From: Flavobacterium amniphilum
GTDB lineage: Bacteria > Bacteroidota > Bacteroidia > Flavobacteriales > Flavobacteriaceae
Direction of reading: 5' to 3'
DNA length: 64,000 nt
Assembly: GCF_023634845.1 (NCBI RefSeq)
Contig: NZ_JAMLJL010000006.1
Span: 124,001 to 188,000, forward strand
Shown: in pieces, positions 36,805 to 46,603 of the stretch
Layout: the number at the start of each line of letters is the position of its first letter
How positions within the stretch are numbered: position 1 is the stretch's first letter
Notes under the pieces: model-generated
What the model saw: the letters and a program-made list of their open reading frames with translations, nothing else
What the model was told of the DNA's origin: nothing
Databases searched by the model: none
Translations under genes and position numbers: made by a program

Positions 36805-38769
36805 CTATTTAAGCAATTTGTTTGTAAACAAATAATCAGCAGTTTGATACCATGAAATGGCTTCATTGAAAAATGTTTTATCCATCGGAATTGGTTTAAG
36901 GGTGTTATCGTGTTTGTTCCAAGTGTAAAAATTCTGTTTTTTCTGATCAGACAAAATCATTACCTTGTTTCTTTTCATCAGAACCAATTTCCGGTAAGTT
37001 CCAACCAATGCTCTTTCCTCAAATTTTTTATCCAATACGTTCTTTCCGAAAAAATCAGATTCATAATTCCAGTTGAGTAAGGAAAAGAATGTTGGAAACA
37101 AATCGATTTGGGAACATTGTTTTTCAATTTTTTGGTTCATCTCTTTTGGCATATTGATTATAAATGCCGGTATATGGTAATTTGCCACATCAATCTCCTC
37201 CTTTCCTGCACTGCTGGCACAATGATCGGCTATAATTACAAAAACTGTATTCTTAAACCAAGGTTTGCGCTTTACCTTTTCAAACATTTTCTGTAAAGCA
37301 TAATCAGTATACTTAACCGCTCCGTCACGGCTGGTTCCGGAAGGAATATCGATTTTACCGTCAGGATATGTATACGGCCGGTGATTTGAAGTTGTCATCA
37401 CAAAATTGAAGAAAGGCTGTTGTTTCGTATAATGTTCATCAGCCACTTTAATCATTTTGGAATAAATATCTTCATCACAGATTCCCCAGGCGTTTTCAAA
37501 AGTGACTTCATCATCATTTATGTTATTGCGGGTGGTTTTAATCTGGTCACTTAAAACACTTCCTCTTCCCCTGTCGTAAATTATGAATCCATTCCCACCA
37601 AAATAAGCATTCATATTATCAAAATAACCATCACCTCCATAAAAGAAATTTGAGGTATATCCTTTCGACTTAAAAACATTTGAAACTGTATATAAATTCT
37701 GGTTTTCAGGTCGCTTAACAATACTCTGTCCGGGAGTTGGCGGTATACTAAGCGTCATGGCTTCCATTCCTCTCACCGTTCTGGTTCCCGTTGCATATAA
37801 ATTTTCGAAGAATACACTTTTCTGGGCAATACTGTCCAGGAAAGGTGTGATATTTTTTTCATTCCCGAATTCTTTCATAAAACTGCCACTCAGACTTTCA
37901 ACCAAAATAAAAACAACATTTTTTTTGATTTCCGGTTGGTTTGGATTATTCTTTATGCTTCTGTGGATTGAAAAATCATTGAACATAAAAGTTGTATTAT
38001 CATCTTTCAAATTGTTTTTGACAAATGCAAAAGCCTTGTTCCTGTCAATTGAAGAATAAAATTCATCATACTTCATCTGATTATTTCTGAAAGCTGAAAA
38101 AAAGGAATAAATACCCGATTTTGAAATCTCAGAATTATACCGGTTTGAAGACCATTCGGCCTGGTTATTTGTGATGAATGCCGAAAAGAACAAACATATG
38201 ACCAATACAAAAGAAAAAACAGCAATCCTTTCTTTGAATAACACGTTACTTGTAAATGTCTTTGAAAAAGAATTCCTTCTGTAAAAAAGATAAAGCACGG
38301 CAAATGCAAATACAGCCACTCCGGCAACCAGCAAAGGCAAAGGATATGATTCCTGAATATTTGCGATCACTTCATGGGTATAAATTAAGTAGTCTACCGC
38401 TATAAAGTTAAACCGGGTTTTAAATTCATCCCAAAACGTAATTTCGGCAAAAAATGTAAATATCAATATAAATACAGTAAGAGACGTAAAAAACCAGATC
38501 AGGATTTTATCCAGCCACGACCCAATCCATTTATTGGGAAAAACGACATAATAGAGCACAGCCGGAAATACAATAAATCCAATTGTCCCCGTATCAAAAA
38601 AAAGTCCTGTTAGAAATGTACCGGCAACAGTAAACAAATTAAAGGAAACTTCATCATACTGCCAGATAAAGAAAATACCCCTTACTACTTGTGAAACAAT
38701 AAGAAACCATAGCACTAATGATAACAACAGTGAAAATCTTCCTGAATAATTCAACTTTTTAAATTCCAT
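36805..38769 (-). CDS. LTA synthase-like sulfatase-fold membrane transferase
   Basis: A 654-residue enzyme with five N-terminal membrane helices (about 12-185) and a periplasmic alkaline-phosphatase/sulfatase domain. The metal site begins FILVESLSGSF; the nucleophile is probably the Thr of ATGTRTVRGMEAM; others are FVMTTSNHRPY and VIIADHCASSAG. TRTVRG is the variant found in Gram-negative LtaS-like proteins. These move phosphoglycerol or phosphoethanolamine from phospholipid to a glycan or lipid. No teichoic acid is expected here, so lipid A, a glycolipid or capsule is the likely acceptor. It is between a PAP2 gene and a receptor gene, all minus strand. Confidence 0.92.
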   Translation of the reverse strand: MEFKKLNYSGRFSLLLSLVLWFLIVSQVVRGIFFIWQYDEVSFNLFTVAGTFLTGLFFDTGTIGFIVFPAVLYYVVFPNKWIGSWLDKILIWFFTSLTVFILIFTFFAEITFWDEFKTRFNFIAVDYLIYTHEVIANIQESYPLPLLVAGVAVFAFAVLYLFYRRNSFSKTFTSNVLFKERIAVFSFVLVICLFFSAFITNNQAEWSSNRYNSEISKSGIYSFFSAFRNNQMKYDEFYSSIDRNKAFAFVKNNLKDDNTTFMFNDFSIHRSIKNNPNQPEIKKNVVFILVESLSGSFMKEFGNEKNITPFLDSIAQKSVFFENLYATGTRTVRGMEAMTLSIPPTPGQSIVKRPENQNLYTVSNVFKSKGYTSNFFYGGDGYFDNMNAYFGGNGFIIYDRGRGSVLSDQIKTTRNNINDDEVTFENAWGICDEDIYSKMIKVADEHYTKQQPFFNFVMTTSNHRPYTYPDGKIDIPSGTSRDGAVKYTDYALQKMFEKVKRKPWFKNTVFVIIADHCASSAGKEEIDVANYHIPAFIINMPKEMNQKIEKQCSQIDLFPTFFSLLNWNYESDFFGKNVLDKKFEERALVGTYRKLVLMKRNKVMILSDQKKQNFYTWNKHDNTLKPIPMDKTFFNEAISWYQTADYLFTNKLLK

Positions 38770-38848
38770 ATTTTACCTTATTTAAAAGACAAAATTGAAA
38801 TCCAATTTTGAAGAAATATTGAATTCAGGAATAATTGGTTCTTATTCC

Positions 38849-41263
38849 TTAAAATTTATAATTGTAACCCAATCGTACCACCTGTGTTTCATAGTAATCA
38901 TTGCTCGTATAACTGAACTCTTTGCCTTGAATCTTTTTCCTTATTACAAAAGTATTGAACAAATCAGATGCATTAATGAAAAACTCTCCTTTACCTTCCT
39001 GAACTGATTTCTTTATTCCCAGATCAACAGAAAAACGTGATTTAATCTTTCCTTGTGGAATTACATCCGGCGCCAGATAAACAAACGAAAGTTGGGCATC
39101 TGTTTTTTTAGACAAATGCAATTTATTATTCCATTTTACATTACCGGAGAAAATACGTTGTGTTCCGGCTGAAAACGTATTGGGTTCCGGATATAAATTC
39201 TGAACCGTAAAAGCATTTATCTGATTATAATAAGCATTAAGGTTTAAATTTGATGAATACCATTTTGCAATATCCTGTGATACAATAATTTCTGTACCGG
39301 TATTATAACTTCTTCCCGCATTTTGAAAAATAGCATAAATCAGGTTACTGTCCGGAACGGTTGAAGCTATTCTTGTTATTGTAGCATTGGCAAACCGATG
39401 ATAAAGTGCCGAATATACATATCCTTTTTTCAAATTTCTTTTAAAACCCAATTCAATCGAGTTTGTGAACTGAGGACGTAATCCAGGGTTACCCACTTTA
39501 ATAATTTCTGCATCATCATACTTTGGGAAAATCCGGATATCAACCTCATTGGGCCTGTCAATACGGCGATTGTAAAATAAAGATATTTTATTGTTTTCAT
39601 TTAGTTTGTAAGCCAATCTAAAATTAGGAAACGGTTCAAAATAAGAATAACCGTCAGTTTTATAGGTTGGATGATCCGGATTCACTTCGTACTCTAAATC
39701 AAGGTATTCCAGACGCAATCCAATTTCAGCTTCTATCTTATTCGTTTCATAAATGTAGTTACTATATACCGCGGGAATAATTTCTTCATATGTAGCCTTC
39801 CCTCCGGCATCAGCATCTATAGGTGAATTATTTCCGGGGAAAAACTTCATGTTTGTTGGGATATTCCTGTTACGGAATTTGAAGCCTGTTTCTATCCGTC
39901 CTTTTTTCAATGGTCTGATGTAATCAATATTCAGATCGACCACACTTTCGTCCGATAACAGTTTAAAAGAATCCTTACTGCTTGAAGACGGTAAAATATT
40001 ATCAAAAAAGTATTTTTCATTCTCCCTGTGAAAGGTATAATTGAACCCTACATTCAGTAAACGGCCTGCTTCCTTAAATTTATGCTGATAGGAAACAGTT
40101 CCCATCACTGTCGTTTTTAATTCATCTTCCAAAAATTGCCATAAACGCAAACGTTCGGAATAGTCGGCATTAAAAAAAGGCTGATCACCATGATCGATGA
40201 TTTTTTCAGAACCGAACAAACCCGAAACCGTCAGCGTGTTCTGATCATTGAAAATCCAGTCAACACCTGATTTAATTGTTGTGAAATGGGTATCCCTGTT
40301 TCTTTTCAATTGCTGGTTGATAATAGTCCCGTCATCGTAATTCCGGTTTACATATTCATTTTTATTCAATGTTTCGGTATATAAGTAATCGCCCTGAAAA
40401 AACAGATTGACTTTATTTTTCCGGTAATTAAGGGATACTGTCGGATTAACTTTTGGCGTTAATGTGTATTGAGGCCTGATTGTGGGCAGGTTTTCTTTCC
40501 GCTGCCATAATGAACCCAATCCCGATGTTAAACCAACCTTACCGTTAAACCCTTCTTTTTTGTTTTTCTTATACACAATATTTATTATCCCTGCATTTCC
40601 GTTAGCATCAAATTTTGCTGAAGGATTATTAATGATTTCGATTTTTTCAATAGCAGAAGCCGGTATGTTATCCAATCCCGACTGATTTCCGAAACCTGTC
40701 ATCGCTGTTTGTTTTCCATCAATCAAAACAGTCACTTTATCATTTCCCCTAAGCTGTACTTTTCCGTCCTGAACCGTAACGCCCGGTAAATTTTGCATTG
40801 CCTGTAAGGCCGAACCACCATTTTGACTTATATTATCTGCTAATGAAAATGTTTTTTTATCCATCTTTCCACTAACGGAATTTTGTTTTGATACCACTGT
40901 AACTTCCTCCAGTATCTGACTTTCGGTCTCCATTTCAATCGTGCCCTGGTCCAGAAATTCTGACAATGAACCAACATATACGGGATGCAATATCGTTTTG
41001 TAACCGACAAATGAAAATTCCAGATTGTAATTCCCCGAATGGATGTCTGAGAATGAATATCTTCCTTCCTCATTTGTTATTGTAGCCGTTATCTGTTTGT
41101 TTCCTTCCGCCGATTTCAAAATTACATTTACAAACGATAATGGTGATCTTGATGATTTGTCCTTAACGGCTCCTGATAATGTAGCCATTTTGTTTTGTGC
41201 CGTTAAATTGGCTACAGAAAGCAATAAAATAATTGAAGTGAAAAGAATAATTTTAATCCGCAT
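38849..41263 (-). CDS. outer-membrane beta-barrel protein with CarboxypepD_reg and plug domains (TonB-receptor-like)
   Basis: An 804-residue outer-membrane protein. I start at the ATG at 41263 (MRIKIILFTSIILLLSVANL, signal peptide ending TAQ); the frame further upstream overlaps the kinase gene. Domains: CarboxypepD_reg-like (about 24-110, TLSGAVKDKSSRSPLSFVNV), plug (about 120-220, LQAMQNLPGVTVQDGKVQLR and VLIDGKQTAM), then a beta barrel ending in the aromatic strand VVRLGYNYKF. The pattern fits the OMP_b-brl_3 family rather than SusC. It follows a two-component system on the same strand and may import or sense an envelope-active ligand. Confidence 0.92.
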   Translation of the reverse strand: MRIKIILFTSIILLLSVANLTAQNKMATLSGAVKDKSSRSPLSFVNVILKSAEGNKQITATITNEEGRYSFSDIHSGNYNLEFSFVGYKTILHPVYVGSLSEFLDQGTIEMETESQILEEVTVVSKQNSVSGKMDKKTFSLADNISQNGGSALQAMQNLPGVTVQDGKVQLRGNDKVTVLIDGKQTAMTGFGNQSGLDNIPASAIEKIEIINNPSAKFDANGNAGIINIVYKKNKKEGFNGKVGLTSGLGSLWQRKENLPTIRPQYTLTPKVNPTVSLNYRKNKVNLFFQGDYLYTETLNKNEYVNRNYDDGTIINQQLKRNRDTHFTTIKSGVDWIFNDQNTLTVSGLFGSEKIIDHGDQPFFNADYSERLRLWQFLEDELKTTVMGTVSYQHKFKEAGRLLNVGFNYTFHRENEKYFFDNILPSSSSKDSFKLLSDESVVDLNIDYIRPLKKGRIETGFKFRNRNIPTNMKFFPGNNSPIDADAGGKATYEEIIPAVYSNYIYETNKIEAEIGLRLEYLDLEYEVNPDHPTYKTDGYSYFEPFPNFRLAYKLNENNKISLFYNRRIDRPNEVDIRIFPKYDDAEIIKVGNPGLRPQFTNSIELGFKRNLKKGYVYSALYHRFANATITRIASTVPDSNLIYAIFQNAGRSYNTGTEIIVSQDIAKWYSSNLNLNAYYNQINAFTVQNLYPEPNTFSAGTQRIFSGNVKWNNKLHLSKKTDAQLSFVYLAPDVIPQGKIKSRFSVDLGIKKSVQEGKGEFFINASDLFNTFVIRKKIQGKEFSYTSNDYYETQVVRLGYNYKF

Positions 41264-41324
41264 TACTGGTATTTTTTTTTTTGATGCGGCAAAATTCCGG
41301 ACCGAATTAGAAGAAAAACTGAAT

Positions 41325-42593
41325 TTAAAAGACGATTTCGAAAACATGAAGATTATTTCTGAATTTGTAATGTACTTCCCAACTATTGTTCTCTGCAATT
41401 TTTTTAATGATGGATAACCCCAACCCGTTCCCTTTTGAAGATGGATTAACCTTTGAAAAACGTTCAAACAATTTATCTGTTTCCAAAGATTTCAATTCAC
41501 CTGTATTACTAAATATCAGACTGGTTTTATCAAGACTTATAGTTATGTTTCCGTTTCTAACGTTATGATTAATTGCATTCAGAAATAAATTCTTTACCAT
41601 TATTTCCGACAGGAAAAGATTTGCTTTTACAATACAGTTCTCTTCCATTTTTGTATCAATCTGAATATTCTTTGCCATAGCCTGCTCTTTGAAAAAGTCC
41701 ATCTGATTTGCAATGACATCGTTCAAAATCACATCTTCAGGAATATTGTACAGTTTGCTTTCTATTTTAGACAGCAACAATAAGTTCTTATTCAAACGGC
41801 TCAATCTGTTTGTAGTATCATTCAGATTGTCTAATATTTCAAACTGTTCTTTAGTTACGTCAGGGTGTTGCAGCAAGGTTTCGAGTTTACCTTTAAAAAT
41901 AGCAATAGGTGTCTGCAGTTCGTGCGCAGCATTCTCGATAAATTCCCTTTGGCTTTTATAAATAAGGCTATTTCTTTCGATCAGTTTATTCAGCGCTGTA
42001 TTCAGCCGGTTAAACTCTTCAATGTCATTTGGCACTAATTCAGGATTGGAATTTTTATCAATTTCAAATTGTTCAATCTGTTCCAAAGTCCGGTAAAATG
42101 GTTTCCAAAGTGTAACCGATAATCGTCCGGTGATAATAAAAAGACCAATGAGCAATATCAAAATTATGATTGTAAAAACCCCTAATATTATAAATGCCAA
42201 CTCTTTATCATCAACCAGATTAGCCCTGACAGAAAAAATATAAGGCTTCTGATTGATAACCACCGGGGATTTGAGTATACGGAAAGGTTCATTCTCTTTA
42301 TCCATGTGATTATAGAAGTTCCGGTCATATATGGTGTCTCTTGTCATACCTACCTTGTTTTCCTCTATATGCAAATCACTGTTCAACTTGTTAAACACCG
42401 CTATCTCATTCTCTTTAATTTGCGGAACATAAAACTTTACAAATTCTTCCTTCTGAACAGCCAGAGCCTCATCTGCTTCATGAAAATAAAGCCATTGACT
42501 GATGAAGAAAAATAACGGTACGGCCAGCAACATTACTATTAAGGAGAATATCAAATAATAGCGAAGCGTTTTATGCAACAGTTTTTTAGTCAT
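41325..42593 (-). CDS. sensor histidine kinase
   Basis: A 422-residue membrane kinase. The ATG at 42593 (MTKKLLHKTLRYYLIFSLIV) gives a proper first helix; upstream starts only extend into the regulator gene. Domains: helix 1 (about 12-35), periplasmic sensor (about 35-145), helix 2 (IILGVFTIIILILLIGLFII), a HAMP-like linker, HisKA with FIENAAHELQTPIAIFKGKL, and HATPase with KNLFLNAINHNVRNG and KGNGLGLSIIKKIA. It overlaps the response regulator by 8 bases, a clear operon pair. Confidence 0.95.
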   Translation of the reverse strand: MTKKLLHKTLRYYLIFSLIVMLLAVPLFFFISQWLYFHEADEALAVQKEEFVKFYVPQIKENEIAVFNKLNSDLHIEENKVGMTRDTIYDRNFYNHMDKENEPFRILKSPVVINQKPYIFSVRANLVDDKELAFIILGVFTIIILILLIGLFIITGRLSVTLWKPFYRTLEQIEQFEIDKNSNPELVPNDIEEFNRLNTALNKLIERNSLIYKSQREFIENAAHELQTPIAIFKGKLETLLQHPDVTKEQFEILDNLNDTTNRLSRLNKNLLLLSKIESKLYNIPEDVILNDVIANQMDFFKEQAMAKNIQIDTKMEENCIVKANLFLSEIMVKNLFLNAINHNVRNGNITISLDKTSLIFSNTGELKSLETDKLFERFSKVNPSSKGNGLGLSIIKKIAENNSWEVHYKFRNNLHVFEIVF

Positions 42594-43263
42594 CTTCCCA
42601 TTTATAGCCGGTTCCGTAAACTGATTTGATGTAGTCATGGCATCCTGATTCGTTGAGTTTTTTCTTTAAATTTTTTATATGTGCGTAGACAAAATCATGA
42701 TTATCCAGCATATCGGCCATATCACCGGAAAGATGTTCTGCAATGGCGCTTTTGGACAATACTTTGTTTTTGTTGCCAATGAGAAACAACAATAAATCGG
42801 TTTCTTTCTTGGTAAAGTCAATTTTACTGTTATTCACTTTTACCGATTTAGCCAGCGTGTCAATTTCGATTTCGTGGAAAGTCAAAAGTGTGCTTCCATT
42901 AAAGTTTTTCCGTCTGATCAATGACTGGATTCTCACCAGCAATTCGGAAAGATGAAATGGTTTTGTCAGATAGTCATCTGCCCCCAGGTTAAACCCTTCA
43001 ATTTTTGTTTCCAATGCTTCCTTGGCAGAGATAATGATAACACCATCCGATTTTTTTAATTTTTTCAATTCTTTCAGAACAGTAAATCCATCACCGTCAG
43101 GCAACATCAGGTCCAATAAAATGCAATCGTAATCATACATGGCTATTTTATCCAATGCAGTTCGGGCATCTTTTGCCATTTCACAAAGAATATCATTGGT
43201 TTTCAAATAGCTTTTAATGCTATCTGCAATTTCTTTCTCGTCTTCGATAATTAAAATTTTCAT
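42586..43263 (-). CDS. OmpR/PhoB-family response regulator
   Basis: A 225-residue regulator. Receiver domain: MKILIIEDEKEIADS, Asp51 in CILLDLMLPDGDG, VIIISAKEA, and YLTKPFHLSELLVRI. The C-terminal winged helix has ILTFHEIEID-like LLTFHEIEIDTLA, FTKKETDLLLFL and FVYAHIKNLKKKL, ending SVYGTGYKWEDD. It overlaps the kinase gene by 8 bases and probably controls the downstream receptor, LtaS-like and PAP2 genes. Confidence 0.96.
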   Translation of the reverse strand: MKILIIEDEKEIADSIKSYLKTNDILCEMAKDARTALDKIAMYDYDCILLDLMLPDGDGFTVLKELKKLKKSDGVIIISAKEALETKIEGFNLGADDYLTKPFHLSELLVRIQSLIRRKNFNGSTLLTFHEIEIDTLAKSVKVNNSKIDFTKKETDLLLFLIGNKNKVLSKSAIAEHLSGDMADMLDNHDFVYAHIKNLKKKLNESGCHDYIKSVYGTGYKWEDD

Positions 43264-43360
43264 GCAGCAAATAAGTCATCCAAATTTGAATAAAAACTGA
43301 ATTTAAACAATTAGCGACTTAAATGTACTACATATTTCAAACAATTGCAGTGATAATTCA

Positions 43361-43897
43361 TTACGTTTCGTTTAATTCCTTTAATCTTTCTTTCAAGATT
43401 TTACCGTACTGCTCCAAAACCTGAAGTTTTATTTGATGTTGCTGCAGTATATCCAAACCGTAATCATTTAATCTTGTTTTTGTGCGGCCCTCAACCACTC
43501 TTAAGGCTTCCATTTGCCTGGAGGACTTATCTTCCACTCCTTGCTTCCAGAATTCAAATGCATGTAAGGCTAACAAATTCGATTCGTATTTTTCGGAAAT
43601 CTTTTCAATTTTGCGGCGCATTTCATGTTGTTCAAATTGGTTGGTACTGATTTCATCTGCTAAGAAAATCTTCAACCTTTCCTCTTGTTCTTTTAAAAAA
43701 GGAGCGTTTTCTTTTGGTGATTTTACCGCTGCATCGGCATATTGCCAGCCTTGAACCAACATTTTCAGTGCTGGTGTGGGAATATCGCGCAAATGCAATT
43801 CGTATAATGATATTTGGCTGCGGTTAACCTTCAATATCAAAGCTGCTTCCCTTTGTGAAATTCCCAAAAGAGATCTGATGTTTCTATTTTTATTCAT
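43361..43897 (-). CDS. small XRE-like helix-turn-helix protein with a long helical C-terminus
   Basis: A 178-residue protein. I start at the ATG at 43897 (MNKNRNIRSLLGISQREAAL). Residues about 10-45 form an XRE-like helix-turn-helix (ISQREAALILKVNRSQISLY), and the remaining 130 residues are charged and helical (LKEQEERLKIFLADEIST; KYESNLLALHAFEFWKQGV), likely for dimerisation. I do not recognise a named family beyond HTH_3. Two GGCTAC-N9-GTAGCC palindromes lie 77 to 146 bases upstream and are candidate operators. It is 98 bases upstream of the response regulator on the same strand. Confidence 0.75.
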   Translation of the reverse strand: MNKNRNIRSLLGISQREAALILKVNRSQISLYELHLRDIPTPALKMLVQGWQYADAAVKSPKENAPFLKEQEERLKIFLADEISTNQFEQHEMRRKIEKISEKYESNLLALHAFEFWKQGVEDKSSRQMEALRVVEGRTKTRLNDYGLDILQQHQIKLQVLEQYGKILKERLKELNET

Positions 43898-43973
43898 ATC
43901 GGTTCTTTTTATGTTCCTCGAGAAATTTATTTTCTTCTTCAAGCATCATGTAGCAATTATGGAGCCATAAAAT

Positions 43974-44043
43974 AATTTGGCTACACTTATTCTGTAGCCA
44001 AATTTTAATTTCAAGAAAAAATGGCTACGTTATATCTGTAGCC
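43974..44043. promoter_or_regulatory. paired palindromes GGCTAC-N9-GTAGCC (candidate operators)
   Basis: Palindrome 1 (43974-44004) has a perfect 12-bp arm AATTTGGCTACA with a 7-base centre. Palindrome 2 (44023-44043) keeps the core GGCTAC-N9-GTAGCC exactly. A third half site GGCTAC is at 44066-44071. The three GGCTAC starts are 44 and 43 bases apart, roughly four helical turns. They occupy the gap between the XRE-like gene and fur. Neither palindrome is followed by a good T-run on a side where a gene ends, so they fit operators better than terminators. Confidence 0.6.
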
Positions 44044-44175
44044 GTTTTTCCGTTTGATGTTTTTTGGCTACAAGACAAAATCTATCTTGTTAAGAAAATG
44101 AATTCATTTACAATCTGACTCTTAACCTTTTAAAACTTTAAACCCTCCAATATTTTTTCTTTTAAACAAAAGAAT

Positions 44176-44183
44176 TATCTTTG
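44176..44183 (+). promoter_or_regulatory. -7 promoter element of fur
   Basis: TATCTTTG matches the TAnnTTTG -7 element of Bacteroidota promoters. Seven bases downstream is the ATG at 44190, so the fur mRNA may begin at or next to its start codon (leaderless). I found no convincing -33 TTTG at the usual distance, which lowers confidence. Confidence 0.5.
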
Positions 44184-44189
44184 CAGGAT

Positions 44190-44642
44190 ATGACACAAAT
44201 AGCTGCGGATAATACTTCAAATCAGGAAATTGTAAAAAACGTTTTTACATTGTACCTGGAACAAAAAGGCCATCGTAAAACTCCTGAGCGTTATGCAATC
44301 CTTCAGGAAATTTATGACAGCGAAGAACATTTTGATATTGAGAATCTGTATATCAAGATGAAAAACAAAAACTACCGCGTTTCACGTGCTACCTTATACA
44401 ATACAATCGAATTGCTTTTGGATTGCGGATTGGTCCGTAAACACCAGTTTGGCCAAAACCAGGCGCATTACGAAAAATCGTATTTCGACAAACAGCACGA
44501 TCATATCATTTTAACCGATACAGGAGAAGTAATTGAATTTTGCGATCCGAGAATCCAGACCATCAAACAAACCATGGAGGACATTTTCGGGATTGACATC
44601 CAAACACATTCACTCTATTTTTACGCTACAAAAAAAAAATAA
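44190..44642 (+). CDS. Fur-family transcriptional regulator
   Basis: A 150-residue metalloregulator. I prefer the ATG at 44190 ([20 protein letters not shown]) over the TTG at 44181 because the latter overlaps the promoter element. The winged helix contains [17 protein letters not shown] and [19 protein letters not shown]; the metal-binding region reads [18 protein letters not shown], then [18 protein letters not shown]. The CxxC pair usual in the position ILTDTG is missing, so the structural Cys4 zinc site of many Fur proteins is absent. It is 24 bases upstream of purA, probably one transcript. Iron is the likely signal; zinc (Zur) or peroxide (PerR) roles cannot be excluded. Confidence 0.92.
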   Translation: MTQIAADNTSNQEIVKNVFTLYLEQKGHRKTPERYAILQEIYDSEEHFDIENLYIKMKNKNYRVSRATLYNTIELLLDCGLVRKHQFGQNQAHYEKSYFDKQHDHIILTDTGEVIEFCDPRIQTIKQTMEDIFGIDIQTHSLYFYATKKK

Positions 44643-45938
<1,296 letters not shown>

Positions 45939-45946
45939 CATAAAAT

Positions 45947-45974
45947 AAAAAACACGCTTAAAAGCGTGTTTTTT
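45947..45974. terminator. bidirectional terminator between purA and the convergent secreted-protein gene
   Basis: A 12-bp stem, AAAAAACACGCT pairing with AGCGTGTTTTTT around a 4-base loop, directly after purA. The T-run on the plus strand and A-run on the left side allow it to stop transcripts from both directions. Confidence 0.88.
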
Positions 45975-45995
45975 TATCCTGGAACAGTTAGCGTT

Positions 45996-46463
45996 TTATT
46001 CAATTACCAACTCTTTTTTAGTGGTAGCTTTATAATCTGCACTTATCATGTCTAATGCAATTTTCCACTCGTTTGAATTTTGCTCAAGCATCTGATTGAA
46101 TACATCTTCCGCCTGCTTGATTACTTTACAGTTATTTTCCGTTTCCTTCTTATCATCTGCCTGCATCATTAAAGTCATAATATCATTGGCCAACTTTTTC
46201 TTGTTGTCTTCACAAACCGCAATTTCCTTGCTGCCCATCAATTTCAATCCGTAAGTAGCTTTTTGGCTTTCAGTCCATTTTTTTACTTTCCCCAATTCAT
46301 CCAAGGCTTTTTGATACTTTGCTTCATTCTTCGCATCCTGTTCCTTACTGTTTGCAACTGATTTTTGAACCATAGTTTCGACTTCTTTCACACCACATAC
46401 TGTTTGTGAAAAAGAAAATTGGGAACAAAAAGCAAAAAGGGAAATAATAAATACGTTTCTCAT
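45996..46463 (-). CDS. secreted protein of unknown function
   Basis: A 155-residue exported protein with signal peptide MRNVFIISLFAFCSQFSFSQ. The mature part is highly charged and helical (VETMVQKSVANSKEQDAKNE; KALDELGKVKKWTESQKATY) with three Cys (TVCGV, AVCEDN, NNCKV). No domain is recognised. It stands alone, convergent with purA and divergent from the ClC gene. It might be a periplasmic chaperone-like helix protein, but nothing in the sequence decides that. Confidence 0.75.
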   Translation of the reverse strand: MRNVFIISLFAFCSQFSFSQTVCGVKEVETMVQKSVANSKEQDAKNEAKYQKALDELGKVKKWTESQKATYGLKLMGSKEIAVCEDNKKKLANDIMTLMMQADDKKETENNCKVIKQAEDVFNQMLEQNSNEWKIALDMISADYKATTKKELVIE

Positions 46464-46603
46464 TTGTTTATATAAATTAATTTGAAGTGCGAAAATATAA
46501 AATTAAAACATCTTATCCTTGTTTTATTGCAGACAGACCTTGAAACAACTTCGGTTTTAAAAAAAATAGAACTATCTTTGAATTACCCGTTTAGAATTAT
46601 ACA

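Noticed and set aside
41264..41467. Extended start of the outer-membrane receptor
   Set aside because: It would overlap the kinase gene and would hide the clear signal peptide that begins at 41263.
43974..44004. Palindrome considered as a Rho-independent terminator
   Set aside because: The nearest genes on both sides start rather than end here, and the same core occurs again at 44023, so an operator is more likely.
43921..44180. Search for CRISPR repeats or an attachment site in this gap
   Set aside because: Only two palindromes and a half site are seen; there are no regular identical repeats with spacers, no integrase and no tRNA.
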